Assembly (NCBI GenBank): GCA_916613615.1
Contig: OU744720.1
Location: 69,766,471-69,830,470, forward strand
DNA length: 64,000 bases
Reading direction: 5' to 3'
Source: Steromphala cineraria
Taxonomy: Eukaryota > Mollusca > Gastropoda > Trochida > Trochidae
The notes below the pieces were generated by a model, which did not search any database, was not told where the DNA came from, and saw nothing but the letters and a program-made list of their open reading frames with translations. Below, in pieces: positions 12,015-26,600 of the stretch. Positions within the stretch are counted from its first letter, which is position 1. Every line of letters begins with the position of its first letter. Both the position numbers and the translations under genes were made by a program.

Positions 12015-12215
12015 ACCATCACCCTGACAAAGCAACATGCAAATGTACAAGCGCTATGCGCAACCGTGTAGATCTGTGTATCCTGTGTTGGACTGGGTGC
12101 AATGTGGATGTAGTGCTTTGCCCAGTATGAGCATGTACCTTGCAATTATTATTACTTTGTATTAAAGGCGAGCATGCTAACCACCACTGTGCTCTACTAT
12201 GGAATATTTGTTGAG
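12015..12215 (-). repeat. tRNA-derived SINE (minus strand)
   Basis: On the minus strand a box-A-like AGTGGTGGTTAGCATGCTCGCC is followed by a body with ACTGGGCAAAGCACTACATCC and ATTGCACCCAGTCC. The same body occurs on the plus strand at about 40410-40545 and, degraded, near 36740-37100. Its presence in all three copies of the arm shows it was inserted before the arm was duplicated. Confidence 0.65.
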
Positions 12216-14627
12216 AGAACTCTCCGTGGTTAGGAAAAGTTTGTATCATTAGTTTCGTCTTTTTCTTTGTTAAGGCATAAGATTAGTTCAGAAAACTTAA
12301 CGTTGAGTCATTGGGTTTAGAATAACAACTGTAAGACTTTAAACGATGTGTATTTTCATAACAAAAAGTGTTAACTAAAAAGAATGAAAGCACAATAGTA
12401 CGCCACTTAGATGCAGTATTTACATGCAGTACGTTGGACAGGATAACCAGTAATCAATTGTATTCTGCCCTTAAAGTCATCGGAATAAATTTATCTCTAA
12501 TTGACAAAACAAACCCATTCGATTTTTTTTATGTTTCTACTATACTGTGCAGAAGCATAAACATACCAAATAAATTAACAATTAGCGTGTTAAGAATTTG
12601 ATTATCTACAAGATTTTCCCTTCCCTGACATGTGAGACATTCATTTGTTTTATTTATCAACAAAGTTATCTCCCCAATTAATTACCTTAAATGTATTTAC
12701 TTTTGACAAACATGTATCTTTGGCAGTGTGTAGACATTTTTACAATTTCGGTCAAAACCTATGTAAAGGAGCCCTTGATTCAAAGTTATGGTTTTATGAA
12801 GTTATTAGTTAACAGGATAGGAATAATTCAATACACCCATAAACTCAGACTGAGAAACCATTTGTCCAGCTAAAGAATGTGATTCGATACACATGATACC
12901 ATGGTAAAAATGTTTATCATTAGATAATATATTATCAAGGCCTTTCTTAAAAAGTAAGTGTTTTCAAATGGTTATGGTTTTTTGTCTTATCAGTAATACA
13001 TGTATGTATGTATATTAAATTCCGCCAAAAAAACAACATTTTGTAATAACTCTGTTTGTAGACGGAACGAATTTTATTATGAAGCATGTCTTATCACGCA
13101 ATTCTTTAAACGACTGACTAATCAGAATTAAGAGAGGCAGATACACTTTTCCACTTATACAACCTAAATTGAGTAGGCAATCTAGTTAAAACGAGCTGTA
13201 GTCTTTATGCCCATGTAGGGCATAGGGGACTTTAACATTACATTAAGGTTTAACTAGACTGAGTGAGCAGGGTTCAATATTTTCGGTTTCCAGACGTTCG
13301 TTTCAATGATTGTTTCGCAAAAATGTCTTTAAAGTTTAAATTTGTTGTTACATTAGCTAATTTGTGGGTCATCATTTTGAAACGTGAAATGTGAAACGGA
13401 ACAATTCAAGCGTCAAATAAGGACACCTTCAGCCTTCAGAATTATCCGCATCGAAGCATGTCCGGGTGGGAAAGTGAGGATAAACACGTCATTTTGAAAT
13501 TTGTTTTCGTCTTTCAATCAATGACCAGGTTTAGAAGCTTTACAATTGATGATAAATGATATATGCAAATGTTTAGTGACCAATAACTTTCAATTGAGCA
13601 ATCGATGAGCTGTGATTACACGAGAACGTCACTTAGAGACAACGTTAGCGGTGGTCTATAGTTATAAATATCGGCCAATTGAAATGAGACCACAAAGGTG
13701 GTTGATCAATGTTTGATAAACTGCATGAATATTGTTCCAAAAACAGGTTCAGCATAAACGCTAAGATTCTAACTATGTAATTACTGGCAACATCTATATT
13801 AGATTAATATATTTCAGTTTATAAATGCTACAAATTCATGTGGAAAGAGAATGATACAATTTAAAACATAAGTATACATTTAAGTGGGAAAATAGGACTT
13901 TGTAAACTGACGTCTAAACTAGAATGTCTTGCAATCATGTCTATGCTTGACGATACACAAAATACCCTTCAGCTAATCTTCAATTTATGAGGGACGCAGC
14001 TTTGACCATAAACATTAATGACAAAAGCATTTGTAAGATTATACAGTCACAGATTTTAAGTTCGTTATGTTTATGAACCAGTTGTGTCTTGATTGTACCT
14101 TGACAATTATAACTGTTTCAATAAATGTATACTGAAATACTTGGCATGAAATTCATATATGATATTATCTATAAAACATAACATTTGAATAATTCAATCA
14201 ACCTCAGATACGATGGTGAAATAAGTTTAAAATGTTTTGCCATTTCACTGCAAGAGCAGTGAATTTCTCAATCTTTCATGAATTATTCACGACGGTAAAG
14301 AAGAGAGTAGACAGACATATCTACAAATGAGCTATTGATTTCCTTCACATGTAATCTCTTTTAGTCTGTGGCTAAGATTTGTAAAAAAGTAAGATTGCCA
14401 AGATTGGCTATCACATTGATGAAAGGTGATGAAAACAAATTACACAGTGACAAATATAAAACATCCCTCAACTCTATTGTGTAAGGGCCTACTTCGTGTA
14501 ATAGAAACACCTAAAATATATTATTCTTTAAGATCAATGAATATTCATAACTCTTTATACATGACAGATCTTGTAAGACATCACAACAGGTTATCTAAAA
14601 TAGGTCTGGATGTGCCATAATGCATAC

Positions 14628-15058
14628 AGCTTGTGTCTGGTACTGAGTCTACTCTTGACAATTGATAATTAGATTTCACTGCTACAGACGTTGCTCTTCA
14701 GAACTAAAGGTCGAATGGCAAACGTAGATAGTTCAAGTTGCAATTATTCAAACAATACTTACACTACTCAATGTTATCATATGTCACCATTTCTACTATT
14801 CTATTGATTTACTTGAGCAATAAAGTCGTCGTTATGAAAGCCAGTTTTAAACAAATTGAATATGTTCACTTTGAAATAAGTTTCCATATGTGGGTTAGTG
14901 TAGCGGTCTACCTGGGCACAAAAACATTTTTAAGACGTTTTCAAAGGATTAATAGGACAGGAGACATTGATATTACGTTTAACAAAAATCTAAATTATAC
15001 CTTTATGCAACTTGAAAAGTTCAAAACAATGGGAATTAGGGGCATTATTCATAATTAG
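14628..15058. repeat. Module repeated within the palindrome arm
   Basis: CAGCTTGTGTCTGGTA through TCTTCAGAACTAAAGGTC at 14628-14715 recurs as a direct repeat at about 18588-18680. A second module, AGTAGACAGACATATCTACAAATGAG at 14308, recurs near 16503. The arm is therefore built from repeated modules. The 106-codon frame at 14738-15058 corresponds to a frame at 27170-26952 in the other arm, but that copy is frameshifted, so coding is not supported. Confidence 0.6.
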
Positions 15059-18000
15059 GAATCTTGTGTATAAAATGTTTTGAATTGATATTTTCTCCGA
15101 TTTTAAATGGTTATCATTTTTAACTGCTCCTTCACATGTGTATTAAGTTTGGTTTATAATGTTTTCTCATTCTCTTTAATGTCTAAATCAAATTATAGTT
15201 TTTAGTTGAGTAAGTGACTCATCCTTAGCATGCACTGACAGTATAAGATTTTTATACATGAATTGTTCAACTTACAGTTCTTTAGATACTCACCTGATCC
15301 ATAAGTATGAATAGAATGTAAAGACAAAAAGACATATCAACTTTTTAATAATTTCTGTCAAGTATGTAATTAAAAAGGAATGAGACCAGTATCCTCAGAA
15401 TTTTGAAGATTGAATAAAAGATGATACTACCATAACGAATCATTGCAGAGTTTATCTAGAATGGAATATCTCCGTCTCTGATGAAACAAAACATAATCAG
15501 TGCCTTGAATAGTTCTCTTTTCATAGTGAAAATTGTTCAAAGTATATCCATTAAGTGAATTGTAAAAGAAATCAATATACTTCAATTTAAATGATTCAAG
15601 TAGAACTCCATTTCATCAGAACTTTTACCTTGTTGTTTTAATGACCGTTTTTATTAGTTCATTGAATATTTTATTTTAGTCCCCATGTTCAGTGTAATTT
15701 CAATAACTGGTTAGAGATAAGCATCCTTTTTAATTCCCCTTCTTATTAAAGCTTCATTCTATCTCTCATAGAATTTTTTTAAACACCTTGAACCTTATTC
15801 AAAATATAATCTGAAGAAGTAATTATATCGTATATTCATTAGTAAAGGAGAAGCATATCACACGATATAAATCTATGTAAACTTATTCCAGATATAATAA
15901 GGAGGAAGAAAAGTAAATATCAGCAAACACTGACATCCATCTTTTAAGATTTTTACTATATTTTTTGTTAAGGAGATTTATATTTCACTGGAAAAGAGGT
16001 TTTAGTAATTTCTCAACGATACACTGTTTGTGATGTCACTGCTGCTGTTAAAGTAGATGCAGTGTTTTAGTGCAAATGAATTGTTACTTTTTTCGACAAG
16101 CATTTGACTTTACCATCATTATAATTCCGTTGAGCTTGGACAATTTTTATAAAATAAATTTTTGAAAAATAAATAAAATAAAAAGATTGGTTTATCATAT
16201 TATCATAATATGGGTTATTGTCCCAATAAACAGTTTTTCTTTTCAGAATAATTTAAAGTATATCCTATTTAAGACTTGATCATACTAAATATCCGTATTA
16301 GTAACTTGAAAGAATCATGTGCAACTCATAGACCTAACATAAGGTGACCTATTTCAACTTATTCTTATTCAACATGTGTCCATAGAGACAAAACTAAATC
16401 ATACTCCGGTCATTTCTTGTTTGTAATGTGCTATCACACGAAAAGTTCATATTCCACTTTAATCATGTCTATGTATAATTCATTCTGGAAACCATGAGAA
16501 AGTAGACAGACTTACACATCTACAAATTAGTTATTGATTTCCTTTCAATTTGATATGTAGATTGCTGGAAAAAGCTAGAAATGTCACAAAACCAAGGAAA
16601 TATAGACTTTATAGAGGTACCAATAACAAATTGTGAAATAAAAAAGGCTTATCATGGGTACCAAAAACAACTTCTTCTGATTATCTCTTAAGAAACATAA
16701 GATAAATGTTCTATCAGGTTCAGTGTGGATTTGCAGAATATTTTAATTTCTATTATAATTCTATGTATAAATTCGGTTACAACATGTCAAACTATAGTAA
16801 GTTTGACATTTTAAAGTCAAATTTAATGATAGGCCAATATGCCTATATTGTACATTAGTAGCCATTATAGAACTAAGTTCTCTTCATATTCAGTCTAAAT
16901 AGATCTGGGGACTAAGAAAACACTCAAGAGAACACATTCCAGTCAAACAGAACACTGTGTATCCGACAATACTCTTTACTTTTCCTTTGTTTATACGATT
17001 TTGTCATTGTATTTTCCAATGCACATTTTATCAATCTCAAATGTTTAGCAAATCTGGATTAAGTATAAAACATGTTCATCCATTAATAGCATGTATTGCC
17101 TTTTGTTCATGTAGTAAATGCATTTCTATTCATTGAACAGCAAAACAGTGATGCCAATTCTGTTAAATAATGCAACTGCATCTCTCAACTTATTTTTCCA
17201 TCACGCTTTAACACTATCTAGGGATATTTTGAACTGAAAACTTGGCAAATAGATATTGAGATTTGGTTTCAACTTACAAGATTTAAAGTGCTTTATATAA
17301 GTCCTCAGTGAAAGTCTGACAGCTGGTGATTAAAGTGGGAATTAAAATCTGTGTTCATCTTAATTAGGAAACACATCCACTTGAAAGATTTAATTTAAAT
17401 AAATGTCAAAGTTGTTTGGGATTTATAATGCTGCAGAGACAGCTGTGGTAAAGTTGACATCTTAAAATCATCATGAGTTGTCAAAACTAGAAAAACGTAT
17501 TCGTCAACAATCGTCAGTAGTACAGAAAAAACTCGAAGCCTTAAATTGATTGAGGCTTTTGTAACTTTGTTCGAGAAATAATGATGATATTTAGGATTTA
17601 ACATGTGTCAAACTAGCTTTCTGTCCAAGTTTTCTTAAAACACACTTACTCTTAAAATTCAATGCCTATGAAAACAGTGAGTTCTTTAGGTTGTAATTAA
17701 ATGCAACTATTCCAAATGATATTTCGTTTTATAAACTTTATTTTAAAAGCCGCTAAATGATATAAAATATAAATGTAGCACAGCGTCTTGAAAAAATAGT
17801 ATTGCTTAGTCACAAATATAACATCCACAGTCATTTTACAGATTGTTATTAAGATAGCAACTTATTTTTTCATCAAATCATAGATTTTGGTACAATGACA
17901 ATGTTGTATGCATGTTAATCTATATTTAAAAAGATCCACTTATCCAGACAAAAACTCTTTTTAAATGACACATGCTCTTGATAAAACCGTCAACTTCGTG

Positions 18001-19899
18001 ATAGGTGTTCTAGTCAAATTGCATAATATTTCAGAATTATATCAATATATATTTACCACATTTGATATCTTTACTACTTCAATGTTTAAAATCTCTGGAA
18101 TCAACAAGTATTAGCACATAAAAGCAAGGTCATTTAGATTTTAAATTGATTAGAAGTAGATTTATAAACGTCAGTAACACACTCATTAACACTGACAACA
18201 TAACGTTGAAGGCCTTGTCTCAATGTGATATTTCTAAAACTTCGCTGCCTTAATCCATCGCATCCACTAATGCAATTTTGATAATTTAGTATAATCATTT
18301 GAAGTTATCAAAAGAACATCTCCATTGTTCTAACCATTATTGTTAGCCTCTCATTAGAAAATCGTTACAGAACAAATGATGATAAACAATCAAGTATATT
18401 CAGTATGCACGATAGTCTAGAACAAAATATTGTAATTTGGTGAAGAGTAAGTGTATTATTCATGCATTGATACAGATGATGAAATACTGACTTTGGTCAG
18501 TGAATATTCATTACTCCTTATAAATGATATATCTGGCTAGACACCAGGACAGCTTCCTTGAAACAAGCCTTGAAGTTGCACAATGCATACAGCTTGCGTC
18601 TGGTATCAAATCCTCAGTTGACAATTGATTAATTAGATTTTCATTGTTACAGAAGCTGATCTTCAGAACTAAAGGTCAAATGTCAAATACAGACAATTCA
18701 ATCTGTAATCCTTTATACACAGAAGTACTCAAACGTATCATATGTCGCCATTTCTAATGTTGCTCTTCCAAGAAAAAACACGAACATTTAAGAGGTTGTT
18801 ACAAGAGCAACTTTTCAAACAGGCTGAAGATATGTTCTCTTCAAGTTATTAATATACAATCCCTTTTACAGATATGCTTGTTTAACTGTCTATATTACGT
18901 CTATCTTCCTTATAAGAAAAGATGTGGGGCACAAAATGATAAATAATAAACTTTGAAACAAACTATTTTCAAACCCTGGAGACATTGCTAGGGGTTATTT
19001 ACATTTTTTTATTGTATAGAATACCTTGAATGAAGGAATACACTTTTAAAAAGATATATAGTTTACAGTGATTCGAACGGTCTGTAAGTACCAAAGTTCA
19101 TTCCATGAGACATTGGCAAAATTAAGCAATTACAAAGACTGGCAAAAGTATCAGTAGCCAGAGAGAAATCACTCCTGCGTCCCTTTCAATTTATCATTCG
19201 TTACATGCGACGATGCGGGTAGCTGGAGTTGCTATAGATCGCTCATCTCTGAGTTCTGTTGGCGCTGAACATGTGTTAGAACATGCGGTAAGCGGCTCTT
19301 TCAGATCGTTGCATAGATGAAAACCCAGCTGGATATAATTTCTAATCAATCTCAATTGCATTACTAGGAGTCAGACTGATCATTGTCCATTTTCTAATGG
19401 TTTTCATTTTAACCTCAAGTTTAATTGGTACATGTGCTCATAATCTCATTCATTTATGATTTAATAGGTTTCAGTTGAATAAGCACCGCGTCATTATCAA
19501 TGCAGACAGTATTCAATATGTTTATATTTATGAATACATCAAATCAAGTGATTAACCTTCTTCAAATACTTCACTGATCTGAACAAATGTAAAGGCAAAG
19601 AGACTTTTTTTTATTTGTGCAATATTCTAGATTAGGAGAATCTGACGCATTTAACTGCAAATTACTTCCAGTCTAACATTATGCTTTGATTGATCGATTG
19701 CTCTGGTATATGAGTAAGTTTCATGATCATTACTTGTCTATCATGGTCGTTAAGAGTAATTTTTTTTCTATTAATGTTTATGGAGCAATTTAATTTTAAA
19801 TGTGATGGATAGAAAATTTGATCTTGATATTACCAATAGAGAAGGTGTGGTATTCCATGTGTGATGTTTTGGCAAGAGTTCAGAATAGCAAGATGTTGC

Positions 19900-20650
19900 A
19901 ATAGTTTGACCAGGCGTGAACACATGGTAGAGAAAAAAAGTTGACAGAGGGATTTTCGGGTTTTTTTCATTTAAAAGTGATAATTAGCACTTTTAAATGA
20001 CAAAGAAAACGAAAATCCATAATTACCACATTTTTCTGGTCATGACCACGTTTGTGTTTGGAATTTTGTCTTTTATAAGTGGTTATTACCATTTTTTCTC
20101 GTAATTACCACTTTCAAAACTAGTAATAACCACTTTTGATTAAAAGGTGTATTTGAATTGTCTATTGTAGAATTTAAAATAATGACTTTTCACGTTATTA
20201 CCACTTTAAAAAAAAGGTATTTAGCGCTTTTCCTTTAGTTTATATGAGTAATAACGGTGTCCCAGTAGATATTCGCCCCCATATAAAATCTTTCCCTTGG
20301 GATTTAATACCGGTACAAGCTCTTCCCCGGAAACTTTGTATAGATATAATATCGGTATAAAATCCCCCCTACTGTTTTAATCTTCCAATTGAAGGTAAAT
20401 GTCAAGTTATTATTTCAACTTTTCATAGGAGACAATTCCAATCAAACTTTTATTAAAAAGTGGTTATTATCACTTTTAAAAGTGGTAATTACGAGAAAAA
20501 AATGGTTATTACCAATTATGAAATAAAAAAATTATCTACACTTGACAACTACATAAGGCTTATTAATCTTAAAAATAATTGTTTGCATAATCTGCATTGT
20601 GTTTCAGAAATATAATACTCTGTGAACTTTTTTCTCGACCATGTGTTCAC
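19900..20650. repeat. Spacer of palindrome 1 with TGGTAATTAC-like motif cluster
   Basis: GACCAGGCGTGAACACATGG on the left and CCATGTGTTCACGTCTGGTC on the right mark the inner ends of the arms. Between them the motif GTAATTACCACTTT and its reverse AAAGTGGTAATTAC/GGTTATTACCA occur many times in both orientations, around a unique middle with CGGTGTCCCAGTAGATATTCGCC and two ATAAAATC-C-rich stretches. The same motif cluster and the ACTGGGACAC landmark recur at 48340-48620 in palindrome 2. Confidence 0.8.
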
Positions 20651-23600
20651 GTCTGGTCAAGCTATTGCAACACTTTGCTATTCTGAACTCTTGCCAAAAA
20701 TACAAACACGAATACTACACGTTCTTTATTGGTAATATCAAGGGTTCAAATTTTTATCATCACATTTAGAATTAAATTGCTTCATAAACATTTATAGAAA
20801 AGCAATTACTCTAAAGCACCTTGATAGATAAGCATTGATCATGAAACATACATGTACTCATATACCAAAGCAATCGATCAATCAAAGCATAATGTTAGAC
20901 TGGAAGTAATTTGCAGTTAAACTCGTCAGATTCTCCTAATATAAAATATTGCACAAATGAAAAAAGGTCTCTTTGCCTTTACATTTGTTCAGATCAGTGA
21001 AGTATTTGAAGAAGGTTAATCACTTGATTTGGTGTATTAATATATACATGTATAAATATATTGAATACTTTCTTCACACTATAAGAGCGAGTACCTTTTT
21101 CAACTGATAACTATTAAAGGATGCATTAATGGGATAATGAGCACATGTACCAATTAAACTTGAGGTTAAATTAGAACCATTATAAAATGGACAATGATCA
21201 GCCTGGTTGAAATCGAGCTGACTCCTAGTAATACAATTGAAAAAAATATTGAGATTGAATAGATCAGAATTATATCCAGCTATATCTCTATGCAACGATC
21301 TGAAATTGCCTACGCTGATCGCATGTTCTAACACATGTTCAGTGCCAACAAAACTCTATAGCTACTCACATCTCGATCTATAGCTACTCGCATTGTCGCA
21401 TTTAATAACAAAATTGAAAGGTACGCAGAAGTGACTTCTCTCTGGCTACTGATACTTTCGCCAGAGTCTTGAAATTGCTAAGTTGTGCTAACGTCTGAAC
21501 ATGGAATGATCTTTGGTGCTTACAGACCATCACGTAGAGATAAGTCAAGCTTAAAAGAGTTTTTAATAGAATATTAACCCATTCAAGGTATTCTATACGA
21601 TAAATGAAGATACGTAATGTCTCCAGGGTTTGAAAACTTGTTATAATTTTCGCGGTACATAGTCGTGAAAATTGGATGGTTTTTTTTCAAAGTTCATTAT
21701 TTATCATTTTGTGCCCGTGCATTGTTAGGGAGATAGACTCTACATAGACAGCTAACAATCACCTCTATGAAAAAGGATTATATATGAATTCCTTGACGAG
21801 AACATATCTTCAGCTTGTTTAAAATGTGGCTCTTATAACACCTCTATAATGTTCAAGTAACTCCGTAGAAGATCAACAGTAGAAATAGTGACATATGAAA
21901 CGTTTTGGTACTTCTATGTATAAGCGATTACAGATTAAATTGTCTGTCTTTGCTATTTGACCTTTAGTTTTGAAAAACAGCTTCTGCAACAGTGAAAATC
22001 TAATTAATCAATTGTCAACTGAGGATTTGATACCAGACACAAGCTGCTAGCATTGTGCAACTTCAAGGCTTGTTTTAAGGAAGCTGCCCTGGTGTCTAGC
22101 CAGATATGTTGATTCCAGAGATTTTTAACATTGAAGAAGTAACATATCATTGTCATTGTTAAAGAACTATGCTCTGTATGAAACAAGCCTGAAAAGTAGC
22201 CAGCCCATAAAACGGTCACATACATGTACATGAAAGATGTACCTATAAATTAAACATTTATATCATAAAAATAGATCTATTGGCTATGTAGCTCATCAGG
22301 CTTTACATTTAATTTTGCTTTAGGGTGTGGCCAATGTGGTTCCCTCCTTAGTAGGGGCCACAGGGTCACAAAATCTACAATTATTAATCCTCACTAGCCA
22401 TGTAGTATATACACAAAGTTACAGCTTTCTAGGCCTTGTGCTTCTGTCTGGAGAAGAAGATCGAAATAGTGTTTTGGGTGTTGCCCTTGTGATCCTGACT
22501 TGGGGCCACAGGGCCACCAAAGCTACATTTATTAATTTTCACTAGTCTGTACACAAAGTTTCAGCTTTCTAGGCCTTATGCTTCTGGAGAAGAAGATTGA
22601 AATAGCTTTTTTGGGTGCGGCCCCTGTGGCCCTTATTAGGGGTGACAGGGCCACCAAAGCTACAATGTTTAATCCTCACTAGTCAGGGAGTCTGTACACA
22701 AAGTTTCAGCTTGCTAGGCCTTATGGTTCTGGAGAAGCAGATGTAAATAGGTTTTAAGGGTGTGGCCTCTGTGGCCCTAATTAGGGGCCACAGGGCAACC
22801 AAAGCTTCAATTTAAAATCTTCACTAGTCAAGGTGTCTGTACACAAAGTTTCAGCTTACTAGGCCTTATGGTTCTGGAGAAGCAGATGTATATAGGTTTT
22901 AAGGGCGTGGCAACCAAAGCTTCAATTTAAAATCTTCACTAGTCAAGGTGTCTGTACACAAAATTTCAGCTTTCTAGGCCATATGGTTCTGGAGAAGAAG
23001 TCGAAATTCAACCGACGGATGGACGGACGAACGCCTGACACCATACCATGCCATAAGCCCATTGGGCCTTAAAAAGTACACGGATGTAATATTCTTTGAG
23101 ATGGACGTATAACTTTATTCTTTTTTTGTCTGTAAAGTACCCACATGAAAACATAAAAACATGAACCCAAACATGGAATACGTATAATTATGCAAATAAT
23201 AATTTTGAAATACATTGCAATTCGACTAGAACACCTATCACAGAGTTGACCATTGTACCATGAGCATCATTTAAGGATAGTATTTGTATGGATGAGTGGA
23301 TCTTTTACAATATAGAGAAACATGCCTACAACATGATAATTTTACCAAAGTGTATTACTTGATGAAAAAATAAGTTGCTATCTTAATATCCATCTGTAGA
23401 ATGACTGTGAATGTTATGTTTGTGACTTAGCAATACTATTTGTATCAAGATGTTATGCTACATGTATATGCATCATCATTAAGCTGCTTTTAAAACCCAG
23501 TTTAAGAAAGGAAATATTGTTTGGAATAGGTGCATTCAATTACAACCTAAATAAATCACTAGTTTCATAAGCATTGAATCGTAGGAGTAATTGGGTTTTA

Positions 23601-26600
23601 AGAAACAATTGACAAGAGCTGGTTTGACACATGTTAAATTCTCTATTTCATCAAATTCTCTCGAAAAAAGTAAAATTGCAATTGATTTAAGGCTTCAATT
23701 TGTTCTGTACTACTGACGATTGTTGACGAAAATACGTTTTTTCTAGTCCTGAAAACTCATGATGATGTCAACTTTACAACAGCTGTTTCTGCAACTGTAT
23801 AAATCCCAAACAACTTTGGATGCTTAATGCGAATCAAATTAAATCTGTCAAATGGATGTCTTTCTTAATTTTTAATCAATATGTATTTGTAAGTTTTCAT
23901 TCCCTTAGATAAAACACAGATTTAAATGCCACTTCTGTCAGTTTTTTAAACCTCGTCAGTTGAAGCAAAATCTCAATATCTATTTGCCATTTTTTCATTT
24001 CTAAATATCCCTAGATAGTGTAAAAGCAAAGGAAACAAACAACCTACTGTAGAAAGCAAGAAGTTGACAGATGCATTTTCGTTATGTAACGGAATTGGCA
24101 ACACTGTTTTGCTGTTCAATGAATAGAAATGCTTCTAAATTAAATGAACAAAAGGCAATACATACTATCAATGGATTGTTGTGTGAACATGTTTTTACTT
24201 AATCCAGATCTGAAAAACAGTTGAGCTTGATAACTTGTGCATTGGAAAGATACAATGACAAAATCCTATAAACAACGGAAAAGTGTATAGAGTATTGTTG
24301 GATACACAATGTTTGGACTAACTGGAATGTGTTCTCTTGAGTGTTTTCTGAGTCCCAAGATCTATTTAGACTGAATATGAAGAGAACTTAGATAGTTCTA
24401 TAATGGCTACTGATGTACAATATAGGCATATTTGCCTATCATTAAAGTTGACTTTAAAATGTCGACCTTACTATAGTTTGACATGTTGTAACCGCATTTA
24501 TACATAGAATTATACTAGAAATTAAAATATTCTGCAAATCCACACTGAACCTGATATAACATTTTTCTTATGTTTCTTAAGAGGTAATCAGAAGTTGTTT
24601 TCGGTACCAATGAGAAGCCTTGTTTATTTCACAATTTGTTATTTGTACCTCTACTAACTCTATATTACCTTGGTTTTGTGACATTTCTAGCTTTTTTCCA
24701 GCAATGTACATATCAGATTGAAAGGAAATCAATAACTAATTTGTAGATGTCTAAGTCTGTCTACTTTCTCGTGGTTTCCAGAATGAATTATACATAGACA
24801 TGATTAAAGTGGAATATGAACTCTTCGTGTGATAGCACATTACAAACAAGAAATGACCGGAGTATGATTTAGTTTTGTCTCTATGGACACATATTGAATA
24901 AGAACGAGAAAGCTGAAATAGTTTACATCATGTTAGGTCTATGAGTTGCACATGATTCTTTCAAGTTACTAATATGGATATCCAGTAATATTATGTCTTA
25001 AATAGGATATAATTTAAATTATCCTGAAAAGAAAAACTGTTTATTGGGACAATTACCCAAATTATGATAATATGATAAACCAATCTTTTTATTTTATTTA
25101 TTAATTGGTAATTATTTGATAAAATTTTCCAAACTCAACCGAAATATGATGTTTAAGTCAAATGCTCGTCTAGGAAAAGTAACAATTCATTTGCACTAAA
25201 ACCCTGCATTAACTTTAACAGCAGCAGTGACATCACTAACAGTGTATCGTTGAGAAATTACAAAAACATCTTATCAAGTGAAATATAAATCTCCTTAACA
25301 AATAGTTAAATTATAAAAGATGAATGTCTGTGTTTGCTAATAATTACTTTTCTTCTTCAAATTATATCTTGAATGGGTTCACATAGATTTATAATCTGTG
25401 ATATACTTCTCCTTTACATATGAATATCTTTACGATTTAATTACTTCTTCAAATTATATTTGGAATTAGTTTCTAGGTGTTTTTTAAAATTTAAAGGAGG
25501 CTTTCCCCTAACCAGTCATTGATTTTTTCTGAAATTACCCGGAACATAGGGGCTAAAATAAGATATTCAATAAACTAATAAAAACGGTCATTATAACCAC
25601 AAGGTAAAAGTTTAGATGAAAAAGAGATCTACTTGAACCATGTAAATTGAAGTATATTGATTTCTTTTAAAATTCACTTAATGGATATACTTAATGGATG
25701 AAAAGTTTTCAGAATGAAAAGAGAACTATTCAAGGCACTGATTATGTTTTGTTTCATCAGAGACGGAGATATTCCATTCAAGATAAACACTCTGAAATGA
25801 TTACACAATAAGTAAATCCTTTATTCGTTATGGTAGTAATATCTTTAATTCAATTTTCAAAATTCTGAGGATGCTGGTCTCATTCCTTTATAATCAAATA
25901 CTTGACAGAAATTATTAAAATGTTGATTTTTTTTTATATTTGTTGTATAACAGCAATATGTGACCATGCTTTTTTAACGTGTTCATATCATATCAGTATA
26001 TAAATCCTTGGTTCAGTCGAGTATTTTTTACAATTGTCTCCTTTTGGATTTAAAAAATATTGTTTGATATTGTTTGTGTTGTATGAAAAAATTCAATGAC
26101 CCTGGTCAATTATGTCAATCAAATTGTATTTACTGTGGAGAAACATAGCGTGCATTGCAAGTAGTTACTAAAATAACCATACAATTTTATTATTCTTGTA
26201 CTAAACATATCAAAGTTTATACATTTGCATATACAAATTAAACATAAAGTTATATTGGTAATTAACAAGAATGTCTGACTAATATTACACATTATATGAA
26301 TGCACTTTTAAACCTAATGACCTTTTTCTAACACATTGATCCCAGAGATATTTTATAAACTTTATCATGGACATTTTTAGTTATTGAATTATGTATATTT
26401 ATTTTATTATTATTTTAAAGTATTTTAATTGCTTCTTAAACACGTCAGGCCAAATACATATATCTCTTGATGCCCATGGTCAGATATGGTAATTATCATA
26501 ATGTACTTCGACTATAACATACTCATTTACCAAAGTTATTAATTGATAAAAACTGTTGATCATAACCAAAATTGCCGATTAACTCAATAGAGGATTCTTA

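Larger units (their letters stand above)
10283..19970. repeat. Left arm of giant inverted repeat (palindrome 1)
   Basis: The whole segment is present in reverse complement, in the same order, at 20640-27463 and 35069-39037. Anchor pairs: GTATTGCATACCAACGTAGTAAATG near 10320 with 38980; GGGGGAACTCAATGTCTCAAG near 11175 with 38125; the 14200-14400 block with 35200-35340; CAAACTATAGTAAG near 16790 with 24465; GACCAGGCGTGAACACATGG near 19910 with 20645. The arms differ by many substitutions and indels. Short open frames inside (12368, 12691, 14426, 14738) are not maintained in the opposite arm. No gene is supported. Confidence 0.9.

Noticed and set aside
14738..15058. 106-codon open frame with a counterpart in the opposite palindrome arm, suggesting a conserved protein
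   Set aside because: The counterpart (27170-26952) is shifted and shorter, and the peptide has no recognisable motif. The similarity is what nucleotide homology of the arms alone would give.
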